Source of the DNA: Rhodospirillales bacterium
GTDB taxonomy: Bacteria; Pseudomonadota; Alphaproteobacteria; Micavibrionales; UBA2020
Direction of reading: 5' to 3'
DNA: 12,315 nucleotides
Assembly: GCA_023266795.1 (NCBI GenBank)
Contig: JAHFPI010000041.1
Coordinates: 1 to 12,315, forward strand
Made by a program: the position numbers and the translations under genes
Shown: positions 1 through 5,771 of the stretch, one piece after another
How positions within the stretch are numbered: the stretch's first letter is position 1
Layout: every line of letters starts with the position of its first letter
The notes under the pieces: generated by a model
The model's input: only the letters and a program-made list of their open reading frames with translations
What the model was told of the DNA's origin: nothing
Database searches by the model: none

Positions 1-59
1 GCCCGAAAAATTCGATATTTTACAGGGAGTTGTCTGTTAATAATTACGAAAAACAATAA

Positions 60-88
60 TTGACATAATACATGACTTAATATAGGAT
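60..88 (+). promoter_or_regulatory. Candidate sigma-70 promoter of the tandem metallopeptidase genes
   Basis: A perfect -35 box TTGACA lies at 60-65. A 17-base spacer follows, then a -10 like TAGGAT at 83-88 (4 of 6 consensus positions); TATAGG at 81-86 with a 15-base spacer is an alternative. The surroundings are very AT-rich. Transcription would start near 95, leaving a short leader before the ATG at 114. The ribosome site in that leader (AGAAAG, 102-107) is weak. Called from sequence match only. Confidence 0.55.
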
Positions 89-113
89 GGTGACTTAATT
101 TAGAAAGTTTTTA

Positions 114-1076
114 ATGACCGCAAATACAGTTCATAAGCCGGAAGTCCATTGGGACAGGAGCGAGTTTAAAAAACTCAAAGCCACATGGTCTGCGGAGCGG
201 ATAGCAGAGGATAAAACGCGCCTGCAGGAAATTTTTAAGCTGGCCGCAGACTCGCCGCTGCTGGCGCAGGCGCTGGAGTGGGCAAACCAGCACGGCATAA
301 AATTCTTCGTTGACCGGACAGTTGTGAACATGGGGGCTTATTACACGCTCGGCACCGGCATTGTAGGCATCAAGGAGCTAGAACTCTCTTCGCCGACAGC
401 TGCCGTGGCTGCGATCGTGCACGAAGTTCGCCACGCTTGGCAGGATTATCACGGCTTTCGCGAAAACAATTCCCCAAACTTTTCCGACAGTTTTATCGTA
501 ACGGCTCTTATAGAGGCTGATGCCGCAGCATTTGGGGAAAGGGCAAAAGATGAATATCGGGCAACACAATTAAAAAAGAAACACCGCGCCGTCCCGGCTG
601 CCCTCCGTTCCTCCCTGACAAATGAAAGCGCCGACCTCAAAGAAAAATTTTTATCCTGGTTTTCTTCACCGGAAACAACGCAATTCTACGGCATGCTCGG
701 CAGCGACTACTACGTCAAGTGGATTTATCCGGCCATTAATCCGCAGACAGAAAAAAGCTGCCAGTTGGATCCAAAAGAAGACGGCTCTAAAAATACTGGC
801 CCCGAATTTGTGTCATACCTTCCGATGCCCACAACGGGGTTTGACATCACCAGCCCGCAAAGCTTTCTGCAGCTTGGTAGAAGCTTCCACAGCACGGCCC
901 ATTATCTGGCCGGATTACAGCCGGACATCCTGCCCAAAAAGATTCTCCGGCCTTCCCTCGCTAACACTTTCTGGGGAGCCGCCAATGACGATCAGAAGAA
1001 ACTGACCACTGAAATCCGCAAGGCTTACCTGCGTAAAAAGCTCGCCGCCAAGCTGGCGCAGAAGATTCCACAATGA
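114..1076 (+). CDS. Putative zinc metallopeptidase with HEVRH motif, first of a tandem pair
   Basis: A 320-residue protein with no evident signal peptide or membrane segment, so probably cytoplasmic. The motif HEVRHAWQDY at residues 103-112 has the HExxH form of zincin metallopeptidases, with two His ligands and a catalytic Glu. A conserved Glu in IEADA (E134), 27 residues after the second His, is a reasonable third zinc ligand, as in gluzincins. It resembles the putative metallopeptidases grouped as DUF6782, an assignment made from memory and not verified. The N-terminal part (KPEVHWD, TWSAERIAED) and the C-terminal part (LPKKILRPSLAN, DQKKLTTEIRKA) are shared with the next gene, while the stretch around residues 190-265 differs. 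The stop overlaps the next start as ATGA, so the two are probably co-translated. Base composition is less GC-rich than the cell wall genes. Substrate and role are unknown. Confidence 0.7.
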   Translation: MTANTVHKPEVHWDRSEFKKLKATWSAERIAEDKTRLQEIFKLAADSPLLAQALEWANQHGIKFFVDRTVVNMGAYYTLGTGIVGIKELELSSPTAAVAAIVHEVRHAWQDYHGFRENNSPNFSDSFIVTALIEADAAAFGERAKDEYRATQLKKKHRAVPAALRSSLTNESADLKEKFLSWFSSPETTQFYGMLGSDYYVKWIYPAINPQTEKSCQLDPKEDGSKNTGPEFVSYLPMPTTGFDITSPQSFLQLGRSFHSTAHYLAGLQPDILPKKILRPSLANTFWGAANDDQKKLTTEIRKAYLRKKLAAKLAQKIPQ

Positions 1077-2026
1077 CAGCAAGAAAAGCTCCAAAACCGG
1101 AAGTCCGTTGGAATCAAAGCAGCTTTGAAGCTCTTCGGGCTACATGGTCGGCTGAACGCATCGTCGAAGATGAAAAACGTCTGAAAGAAATTTTTGATCT
1201 CGCCGCAGAGGTTCCACTGCTAGCGCAGGCGCTGGACTGGGCAAATTCTCACGATGTAAGATTTTTTATTGATCGGACAGCGGTGGATTGCGGCGCTTAT
1301 TACAGTCGCAACACAGGCGTTCTGGCTATCACAGAAAAGACGGCGCAAAATATAAAACAGAATACAAAATATGCCGTAGAAGCGATTACGCATGAAATCC
1401 GCCATGCCTGGCAAGATTACTACGGGCTTGCAAACAGTGCTTCTTTCGGAAGTTTTTCTGAGTCTTTTATAAAAACAGCCTTATTCGAAGCAGATGCCGG
1501 CGCTTTTGGAAAAAGGGCGGCAGATCAATACAGCGCGGCAGTATTAAGAAAGCAGGGTGCCGAGATTTCGGATGCGCTGCAAACTTCACTGGCTAACGAA
1601 AGCGCTGACCTCATGGAGAAGTTTTTATCATGGTTTTCTAAACCATCTTATCTCCAATACTATGGCACAAGAGCAAGCAAATCTTTTGGAAGAATATGGG
1701 GTGTTTTCAGAACCAATGACACAAAGCCGAACGAAAGCCCTCCTGACAGGGGGCCAGAAATAGGAAGTGGGACAGGCCTCGGAGATGGGATAAATACCGC
1801 CAATATTCAGGATGTTCTACGATTGGGCAAAGGTTTTTCCGGCACCCACAACTATCTAGTCGCGCTGCCGCCGGATACCCTGCCCAAAAAAATTCTCCGT
1901 CCCTCGCTGGCTAATATTTTTTGGGGAGCTGCCGATAATGACCAGAAAAAACTGACCGCCGAAATCCGCAAAGCTTTCCTGCGCAGAAAACTTACCGATT
2001 GGGTTCCACAGAGGCTGCCCCAATAA
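1073..2026 (+). CDS. Putative zinc metallopeptidase with HEIRH motif, second of a tandem pair
   Basis: A 317-residue paralog of the preceding gene, similar along most of its length. HEIRHAWQDY at residues 107-116 is the zincin motif, and FEADA (E139), 28 residues after the second His, supplies the probable third ligand. Both are kept between the two copies, which argues that both remain active enzymes. The middle differs: here residues about 205-250 are rich in Gly, Pro, Asn and Asp, suggesting a flexible loop. The C-terminal block LPKKILRPSLAN and the following FWGAA and DQKKLT segments match the first copy closely. The start ATG sits in the ATGA overlap with the upstream stop, so it probably depends on translational coupling. 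The pair arose by tandem duplication. It may be a housekeeping peptidase or part of an accessory system; nothing nearby decides. Confidence 0.7.
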   Translation: MTARKAPKPEVRWNQSSFEALRATWSAERIVEDEKRLKEIFDLAAEVPLLAQALDWANSHDVRFFIDRTAVDCGAYYSRNTGVLAITEKTAQNIKQNTKYAVEAITHEIRHAWQDYYGLANSASFGSFSESFIKTALFEADAGAFGKRAADQYSAAVLRKQGAEISDALQTSLANESADLMEKFLSWFSKPSYLQYYGTRASKSFGRIWGVFRTNDTKPNESPPDRGPEIGSGTGLGDGINTANIQDVLRLGKGFSGTHNYLVALPPDTLPKKILRPSLANIFWGAADNDQKKLTAEIRKAFLRRKLTDWVPQRLPQ

Positions 2027-2094
2027 CAGCGAGCAACACCCCAAAGCCGGAGTCCGGTAAATCCCGCCTTTTAGATAATCTTCTGGATTTTTAG
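2023..2094 (+). pseudogene. Remnant of a third metallopeptidase copy (start codon now ATA)
   Basis: Read in the frame starting at 2023, this stretch gives ITASNTPKPESGKS, against MTARKAPKPEVRWN at the start of the second gene and MTANTVHKPEVHWD at the start of the first. The DNA around it (CAATAACAGCGAG) matches the junction of the first two genes (CAATGACAGCAAG), but the ATGA overlap has become ATAA, so the start codon is lost. Similarity fades after about 2058 and the frame stops at TAG 2092-2094. It is best read as the stub of a third tandem copy, or the trailing edge of the duplicated unit. It cannot be translated as a gene. Confidence 0.6.
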
Positions 2095-2105
2095 GGAATT
2101 TGGCA

Positions 2106-2111
2106 TATAAT
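2106..2111 (+). promoter_or_regulatory. -10 box of the ssrA promoter
   Basis: A perfect TATAAT lies at 2106-2111, just ahead of the acceptor piece of tmRNA. Transcription would start around 2117-2119. No good -35 is seen at the right distance (TTCTGG at 2081-2086 is poor), which is compatible with a strong -10 on a stable-RNA gene. The -35 assignment stays open. Confidence 0.5.
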
Positions 2112-2198
2112 GGTAGATGCCAGCTTGCTGGCTATGACGATAAACGTGCTGCGGAATAGGCGATACGGACCCGGGGGCGGTACCCGGCGGCTCCACCA

Positions 2199-2236
2199 CT
2201 TTCTAAGTTTAGGGTTCTAAAAGACCCTTACGATAT
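2199..2236 (+). other. Intervening segment excised from pre-tmRNA
   Basis: These 38 bases lie between the acceptor CCA end (2196-2198) and the first G of the coding piece (2237). Because the flanking 7-base strands pair with each other, the segment forms the loop closing the acceptor stem of the precursor. In known two-piece tmRNAs this loop is removed by tRNA-type processing. The bounds follow from the acceptor-stem pairing; cleavage itself is inferred. Inside it, AGGGTTCTAAAAGACCCT can fold into a small hairpin (AGGGT with ACCCT). Confidence 0.75.
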
Positions 2237-2324
2237 GGGGCCGAAATAGGATCGACGTGCGTAGTAAAGGCAGTTGCTTTCGTCCGGCATGGTATCCACC
2301 GTTATCGGGCTAAAAACTACAAAT

Positions 2325-2372
2325 GCTAACGACAACGCACCCGCAAGGGTCGAACTCCGTATCGCCGCTTAA
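2325..2372 (+). other. tmRNA-encoded proteolysis tag ANDNAPARVELRIAA
   Basis: This is the reading frame inside the coding piece of ssrA. From the resume codon GCT it encodes 15 residues, ANDNAPARVELRIAA, then TAA. With the Ala carried by tmRNA itself, the added peptide is AANDN followed by APARVELRIAA. The AANDN start is the form usual in alphaproteobacterial tags and is the part contacted by SspB. The C-terminal Ala-Ala is the ClpX signal. Unusual points are the two Arg residues and the final Ile-Ala-Ala where Leu-Ala-Ala or Val-Ala-Ala is more common. The resume codon is assigned by analogy with known tags. Confidence 0.85.
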
Positions 2373-2430
2373 TCGCGACCTTACGAGTTAGCAATCAATC
2401 CCTTTCCTAGTGATAGGCGAGGTGGGGCGT

Positions 2431-2467
2431 GGGGGCAGGCCTAGCAACAGAACTGCCCCCGTTTTTT
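2431..2467 (+). terminator. Rho-independent terminator of ssrA
   Basis: GGGGGCAG (2431-2438) pairs perfectly with CTGCCCCC (2453-2460) around a 14-base loop. It is followed directly by G and six T (2461-2467). It ends the tmRNA transcript and separates it from sspB. The stem may also form the 3' end of the mature coding piece. Confidence 0.85.
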
Positions 2468-2492
2468 CAACATAATACGGCGATTAAATCCA

Positions 2493-2521
2493 GTGACAGC
2501 GGAGAGAAGTCTGACTAGACT
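2493..2521 (+). promoter_or_regulatory. Candidate promoter of sspB
   Basis: GTGACA (2493-2498, 5 of 6 to TTGACA), a 17-base spacer and TAGACT (2516-2521, 4 of 6 to TATAAT) form a plausible sigma-70 promoter between the ssrA terminator and sspB. A start near 2528 would leave about a 34-base leader containing the purine-rich AGGGCGGAG (2532-2540). The small inverted repeat AGTCT-GACT-AGACT overlaps the -10. Called by eye only. Confidence 0.35.
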
Positions 2522-2561
2522 GGGCAGATGAAGTGTAAAAAAGGGCGGAGCCAGCAATAAA

Positions 2562-3059
2562 ATGACCCGTGACCACGAAGAGGCCTTCCGGTACGACAAA
2601 ATGGTGGAAAAAGCGCTGCGTGGCGTGGTGAAGCAGGCTTTGCAGGAAGTCGTCGACGAGGGCATTACCGAGGATCACCATTTCTATATTACGTTTTTCA
2701 CCGACCATCCCGGCGTCAAGGTCCCCAGCTACCTCAAGGAACGCTATCCGGGCGAGATGACGATTGTGCTGCAACACCAGTTTTACGACCTGGAAGTCGA
2801 TGACGAAAAATTCACCGTCATGCTGAGCTTCAACAACGTGCCGGAGCGCCTGACGATCCCGCTGGCGGCGGTCACTATTTTTGCCGACCCTTCCGTGAAT
2901 TTCGCGCTGCAATTCCAGCCGCTGTCCGAAGACGACGAGGACGAAATCCACTTCGAGGCGGAAGAGCTCGACGTCGACAAGAACGACAAGGAAAAGAAAA
3001 AGGGCGAGGTCATTTCCCTCGACAGCTTCCGCAAGAAGGATAAGAAGGACAAGGATTAA
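2562..3059 (+). CDS. sspB: SspB-family adaptor delivering ssrA-tagged proteins to ClpXP
   Basis: 165 residues. SspB dimers hold the N-terminal part of the ssrA tag and tether the substrate to the ClpX unfoldase, speeding degradation by ClpXP in the cytoplasm. The folded domain (about residues 10-118) carries the segments HHFYITF (39-45), EMTIVLQHQFYDL, LSFNNVPERLTIP and DPSVNFALQF typical of alphaproteobacterial SspB. It is followed by a long acidic, then Lys-rich, disordered tail. Near the end, VISLDSFRKK looks like the conserved short ClpX-docking motif, separated from the domain by the flexible linker; this reading of the motif is inferred. The ATG start fits the family, though the purine-rich AGGGCGGAG lies 21 bases away, so initiation may be weak. 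It stands immediately after ssrA, the gene for the tag it recognises. Confidence 0.9.
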   Translation: MTRDHEEAFRYDKMVEKALRGVVKQALQEVVDEGITEDHHFYITFFTDHPGVKVPSYLKERYPGEMTIVLQHQFYDLEVDDEKFTVMLSFNNVPERLTIPLAAVTIFADPSVNFALQFQPLSEDDEDEIHFEAEELDVDKNDKEKKKGEVISLDSFRKKDKKDKD

Positions 3060-3064
3060 TCTCC

Positions 3065-3799
3065 ATGTCCGTTATCGTTTCCGTACAGTCTCTCACCAAA
3101 AAATTCGGCGACGTTCTCGCGGTTGACGACATCTCTTTTGACATTCCCAAAGGCGGGATCACCGCCCTGCTCGGCGGCAACGGCGCCGGCAAAACCACCA
3201 CCATCGCCATGCTGCTGGGAATTCTGCAGCCGACGTCCGGCACCGTCACCATTCTCGGCCACGATATGCAGACCGACCGTTATGACGCCCTGCAGAAAAT
3301 GAATTTTTCCTCGCCCTATGTCGACCTGCCGCGCACGCTGACGGTGCGCCAGAATCTGCGCATCTACGGCAAGCTTTATAATGTTAAAAACCTCGAGGAC
3401 CGGATCGAGCAACTGGCCGCCGAACTCGACCTGAAAGAATTCCTCGACCGTCCGCTGGGCCGGCTCTCCGCCGGGCAGCAGACCCGCGTGTCACTGGCGA
3501 AAGCCCTTGTCAATACGCCGGAGCTGCTGCTGCTGGACGAGCCAACCGCCTCACTTGATCCTGATGTGGCGGACCGCCTCCGCAGCACGCTTGACCATTA
3601 CCGAAAAAAGAACGGCGCGACCATTCTCATGGCTTCCCACAATATGCAGGAAGTGGAACGGCTCTGCGATAATATCCTGATGATGCGCCGGGGTAAAATC
3701 GTCAATCGCGGCACGCCGCAGGAACTGATGAAAATTTACGGCCGGCAGAACATGGAAGACGTGTTCCTCGACATCGCCCGCAAGGAAGAGGCCGCATGA
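3065..3799 (+). CDS. ABC-2 type exporter, ATP-binding subunit
   Basis: 244 residues, a complete nucleotide-binding domain that powers the permease encoded next. Visible motifs are Walker A GGNGAGKT (37-44), signature LSAGQ (134-138), Walker B LLLLDE (154-159), the D-loop SLD and the switch His in MASHN (H192). The usual Q-loop Gln is not evident: the segment is NFSSPYVDLP (80-89). I recall similar ATPases with the same SSPYVDLP segment, so this may be a subfamily trait rather than damage. It begins 5 bases after sspB, with AAGGA near the end of sspB serving as ribosome site, so it may share that transcript. It overlaps the permease start by ATGA. The substrate cannot be told from sequence; drug, lipid or polysaccharide export are all possible. 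Confidence 0.88.
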   Translation: MSVIVSVQSLTKKFGDVLAVDDISFDIPKGGITALLGGNGAGKTTTIAMLLGILQPTSGTVTILGHDMQTDRYDALQKMNFSSPYVDLPRTLTVRQNLRIYGKLYNVKNLEDRIEQLAAELDLKEFLDRPLGRLSAGQQTRVSLAKALVNTPELLLLDEPTASLDPDVADRLRSTLDHYRKKNGATILMASHNMQEVERLCDNILMMRRGKIVNRGTPQELMKIYGRQNMEDVFLDIARKEEAA

Positions 3800-4596
3800 C
3801 CGCAGCCCTCCAGCGCATCCACGCCATGCTCCTCCGGTATTTTTATGTCCTGCGCGGCTCGCCGGCGCGGGTGATCGAGATTATCTACTGGCCGACGATC
3901 CAGATGGTGCTATGGGGTTTCATCAGCCAGTTCTTCGCGCACCAGAACACCACACCGCTGACCATCGCTCTCGGCACATTGCTCGGCGCCGTCCTTTTGT
4001 GGGATTTCCTGTTCCGCTCCCAGCTGGGTGTGTCGCTGTCCTTTCTGGAGGAAATCTGGGCGCGCAATCTGGGGCACCTGTTCGTCAGCCCGCTGCGGCC
4101 TTATGAATGGTGGATATCGATGATGCTTTACAGCGTCATCCGCGCGCTGACGGGAATGCTGCCGGCCGCTTTTCTGGCCATTCCGTTCTACGGGTTTTCA
4201 ATCTTCGGCCTCGGATGGCCGGTGCTGTTCCTGTTTTTCAACCTGATGTTCATGGGCTGGTGGCTCGGCCTGCTGATTACCGCCATGCTCATCAAGGCGG
4301 GTCCGGGCGCGGAAAGTCTCGCCTGGGCGTTAACCTTTTTACTGGCGCCGATTTGCGCCGTTTACTATCCGGTGGCTATGCTCCCCGTCTGGCTGCAGGG
4401 TGTCGCCAACGCCCTGCCCGCCTCGCATGTCTTTGAAGGGTTACGGACGCTGGTGCATGAAGGGCGCGCAGACACCTATCACATTCTGGCCTCTTTTGGT
4501 CTTAATTGCCTCTATATGATTTTTTCCATATCGATACTGCAATTATCTTTCAACAGCGCCCGTAAAGCCGGCACCCTGCTGCAAAGCGGCGAGTAA
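3796..4596 (+). CDS. ABC-2 type exporter, permease subunit
   Basis: 266 residues, an inner-membrane protein with about six hydrophobic spans. They lie roughly at residues 24-45, 52-75, 107-135, 140-165, 175-205 and 232-252. A short cytoplasmic N-terminus precedes the first span. The overall form, including the segment NLGHLFVSPLRPYEWW between the second and third spans and the ALPASHVFEGLR stretch after the fifth, is that of ABC-2 transporter permeases. It forms the translocation path paired with the ATPase upstream, with which it overlaps by four bases (ATGA), implying coupled translation and a fixed partner. No substrate-binding protein or third component lies nearby, in keeping with an exporter. 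No clear terminator follows. Confidence 0.87.
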   Translation: MTAALQRIHAMLLRYFYVLRGSPARVIEIIYWPTIQMVLWGFISQFFAHQNTTPLTIALGTLLGAVLLWDFLFRSQLGVSLSFLEEIWARNLGHLFVSPLRPYEWWISMMLYSVIRALTGMLPAAFLAIPFYGFSIFGLGWPVLFLFFNLMFMGWWLGLLITAMLIKAGPGAESLAWALTFLLAPICAVYYPVAMLPVWLQGVANALPASHVFEGLRTLVHEGRADTYHILASFGLNCLYMIFSISILQLSFNSARKAGTLLQSGE

Positions 4597-4684
4597 AATC
4601 AGGCTGGAATCAGTTGTACTCCCCCGAAAATAATGCTACTTCTGTAAACCTGTTCGTAACATCATCCCAAGCTGGAGAAGCCCC

Positions 4685-5527
4685 ATGAGATTCCAAGAGT
4701 CAGGACTACAGAACGACAAACTTGTTGAAGATGCCTTCAATTACGGCGCTGCCTATGCGCAATCCCTCAGCAGCGAAGCGATGATGAACTTCAAGCAGCA
4801 GATCGATGCGTATTATGCACAAAACCTGCAGGCGATGACGGCAGCCAAAAATGCACAGAAACTCACCGAAGCCGATTTCACCCGCGAAAAAACCGAGCTG
4901 GACAGGGTGCGCGCCGCGCAGATGGGCATGGGGCCGCGCGTTGTCGCCGATGCGCTGAACGACAGATTTACAAAACAAAGCATCGCTCCCGCCATGGAAA
5001 TCCAGAGCTACAGCGACAAAGCTTCACCGGAACTGATCGCGGCGGTGCTTCTCGCCGGCTGCGTCCGCTCTCCCGTCGATTACAAGAACGTGGCAGAAAA
5101 ATTCGGCGACACCATCGCCAATCTTGTGGCGGAAGTGGTTCACATCAATGCCTATCCGGGCGCACGCGAAGCCAACCTTGCCGCCGCCAGCGGTGATGCG
5201 AAACGCGTCAATATGGCCATATTGACGGCCAGCCTTGAGAGCATTGTCGGCCAGTCGCAAAAACAGCTGCAAACCGGGCAAAAACTGGCTTTCCCGCCGG
5301 GGCAGGAAGAATCGTTATTCGCCAACGCCAAGCTGCTGTGGGGCGCCGACAAGAAACTCGACAAGCGCCTGCTTGATACCTTCAACCGCGCCGCACAGGT
5401 CACTTCCTCCGTCTTCAGGATGGAAGCTGACGCGAAAGGCACGCTCGAACTCGTCAAGGGCGGCGGGCAACAAATCAAACCCCGTCCCATCGGCAGGCCT
5501 AAAATCGGCGGCGATGAGGTGTTCTGA
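4685..5527 (+). CDS. Uncharacterised protein; middle part resembles a degenerate RelA/SpoT-type HD domain
   Basis: 280 residues, soluble, mostly helical, with no signal peptide. I do not recognise a named family. The first 90 residues are rich in Ala, Gln and charged residues and look like long helices. Residues about 100-190 align by eye with the HD hydrolase domain of RelA/SpoT enzymes: APAMEI sits where HPVAVA stands, LIAAVLLAGCV where AALLHDVIEDT stands, and FGDTIANLVAEVV where FGKSVAELVEGV stands. The metal-binding His-Asp is replaced by Ala124-Gly125 and the later Asp is also missing, so hydrolysis is not expected. The C-terminus (about 255-280) is Gly-, Pro- and Lys-rich and probably disordered. 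A good ribosome site, GGAG at 4674-4677, supports this ATG. The gene stands alone, closed by a strong terminator. A regulatory or binding role is conceivable but unproven. Confidence 0.6.
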   Translation: MRFQESGLQNDKLVEDAFNYGAAYAQSLSSEAMMNFKQQIDAYYAQNLQAMTAAKNAQKLTEADFTREKTELDRVRAAQMGMGPRVVADALNDRFTKQSIAPAMEIQSYSDKASPELIAAVLLAGCVRSPVDYKNVAEKFGDTIANLVAEVVHINAYPGAREANLAAASGDAKRVNMAILTASLESIVGQSQKQLQTGQKLAFPPGQEESLFANAKLLWGADKKLDKRLLDTFNRAAQVTSSVFRMEADAKGTLELVKGGGQQIKPRPIGRPKIGGDEVF

Positions 5528-5554
5528 TTTAACGCCGGTAACGACGCCAAGATA

Positions 5555-5585
5555 AAAAAACGCGCCCTTCAACGGCGCGTTTTTC
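5555..5585 (+). terminator. Rho-independent terminator, usable on both strands
   Basis: CGCGCC (5561-5566) pairs with GGCGCG (5574-5579) around a 7-base loop. The stem extends through an A-run before it (5554-5560) and a T-run after it (5580-5584). Because it has A on one side and T on the other it could stop transcription from either direction. It isolates the preceding gene from the cell wall cluster. Confidence 0.85.
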
Positions 5586-5645
5586 TTTTGCGGAATATGT
5601 CAACGGAACACTCCCGACCCTAAAATAAATTTCAGGCCGTTTACG

Positions 5646-5674
5646 TTGACGCCCGCAGCGCCGATGTGTAAAGT
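5646..5674 (+). promoter_or_regulatory. Candidate upstream promoter of the dcw cluster
   Basis: TTGACG (5646-5651, 5 of 6 consensus), a 17-base spacer and TAAAGT (5669-5674, 4 of 6) make the better spaced of two promoter candidates before rsmH. Transcripts would carry a leader of about 90 bases that includes the GC-rich stretch 5701-5732. It is not verified. Confidence 0.4.
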
Positions 5675-5733
5675 TAACATAGGGTTAATAAGGGGTTGTT
5701 CCTGCCGGTGGGCCGGGTTTTAAGCGGGCGGGT

Positions 5734-5760
5734 TTGACAGAACATAATAATAATTAAGAT
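5734..5760 (+). promoter_or_regulatory. Candidate proximal promoter of rsmH
   Basis: A perfect TTGACA lies at 5734-5739, in an otherwise AT-rich run reaching to 5762. The best -10 is TAAGAT (5755-5760), with a short 15-base spacer. A start near 5767 would give an almost leaderless rsmH message, so this may be a weak promoter or a chance match. Confidence 0.35.
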
Positions 5761-5771
5761 TTCAGGCGGCG

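Larger units (their letters stand above)
2117..2460 (+). ncRNA. ssrA: Circularly permuted (two-piece) tmRNA gene
   Basis: tmRNA rescues stalled ribosomes and adds a degradation tag to the unfinished protein. The order is permuted as in Alphaproteobacteria: the acceptor piece (about 2117-2198, ending CTCCACCA) precedes an intervening loop (2199-2236) that is removed, and the coding piece follows from GGGGCCG at 2237. The two pieces rebuild a tRNA-like end. GGGGCCG (2237-2243) pairs with CGGCTCC (2188-2194) over seven positions, including the G3-U70 wobble read by alanyl-tRNA synthetase. CCGGG (2171-2175) pairs with CCCGG (2183-2187) as the T stem. GTGCGTA (2257-2263) pairs with TACGGAC (2164-2170), one mismatch, as a P2-like helix. 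AGGATCGACG at 2248-2257 corresponds to the conserved tmRNA segment GGATTCGAC. The 3' end of the coding piece is approximate. The gene ends at the terminator and sspB follows. Confidence 0.93.

Noticed and set aside
1..63. End of an upstream gene at the window edge
   Set aside because: All three forward frames are open for at least 12 codons here (stops at 38, 57 and 61), so no frame can be preferred and no protein recognised.
2113..2198. A possible tRNA gene ending in CCACCA
   Set aside because: There is no anticodon arm or D arm. The CCA end pairs with GGGGCCG downstream, which identifies it as the acceptor piece of permuted tmRNA.
2027..2198. ssrA as an integration site of a mobile island carrying the metallopeptidase pair
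   Set aside because: No integrase, no direct repeat of the tmRNA end and no other mobile genes are visible in the window.
4597..4684. A promoter or terminator between the permease and the orphan gene
   Set aside because: TTGTAC at 4614-4619 has only a poor -10 (TACTTC) at the right distance, and no stem with a T-run is seen. Only the ribosome site GGAG is convincing.
5701..5733. G-rich repeats before rsmH as MraZ binding boxes
   Set aside because: MraZ boxes are TGGG-type repeats about 10 bases apart. The GGG runs here are irregularly spaced and only one is preceded by T.
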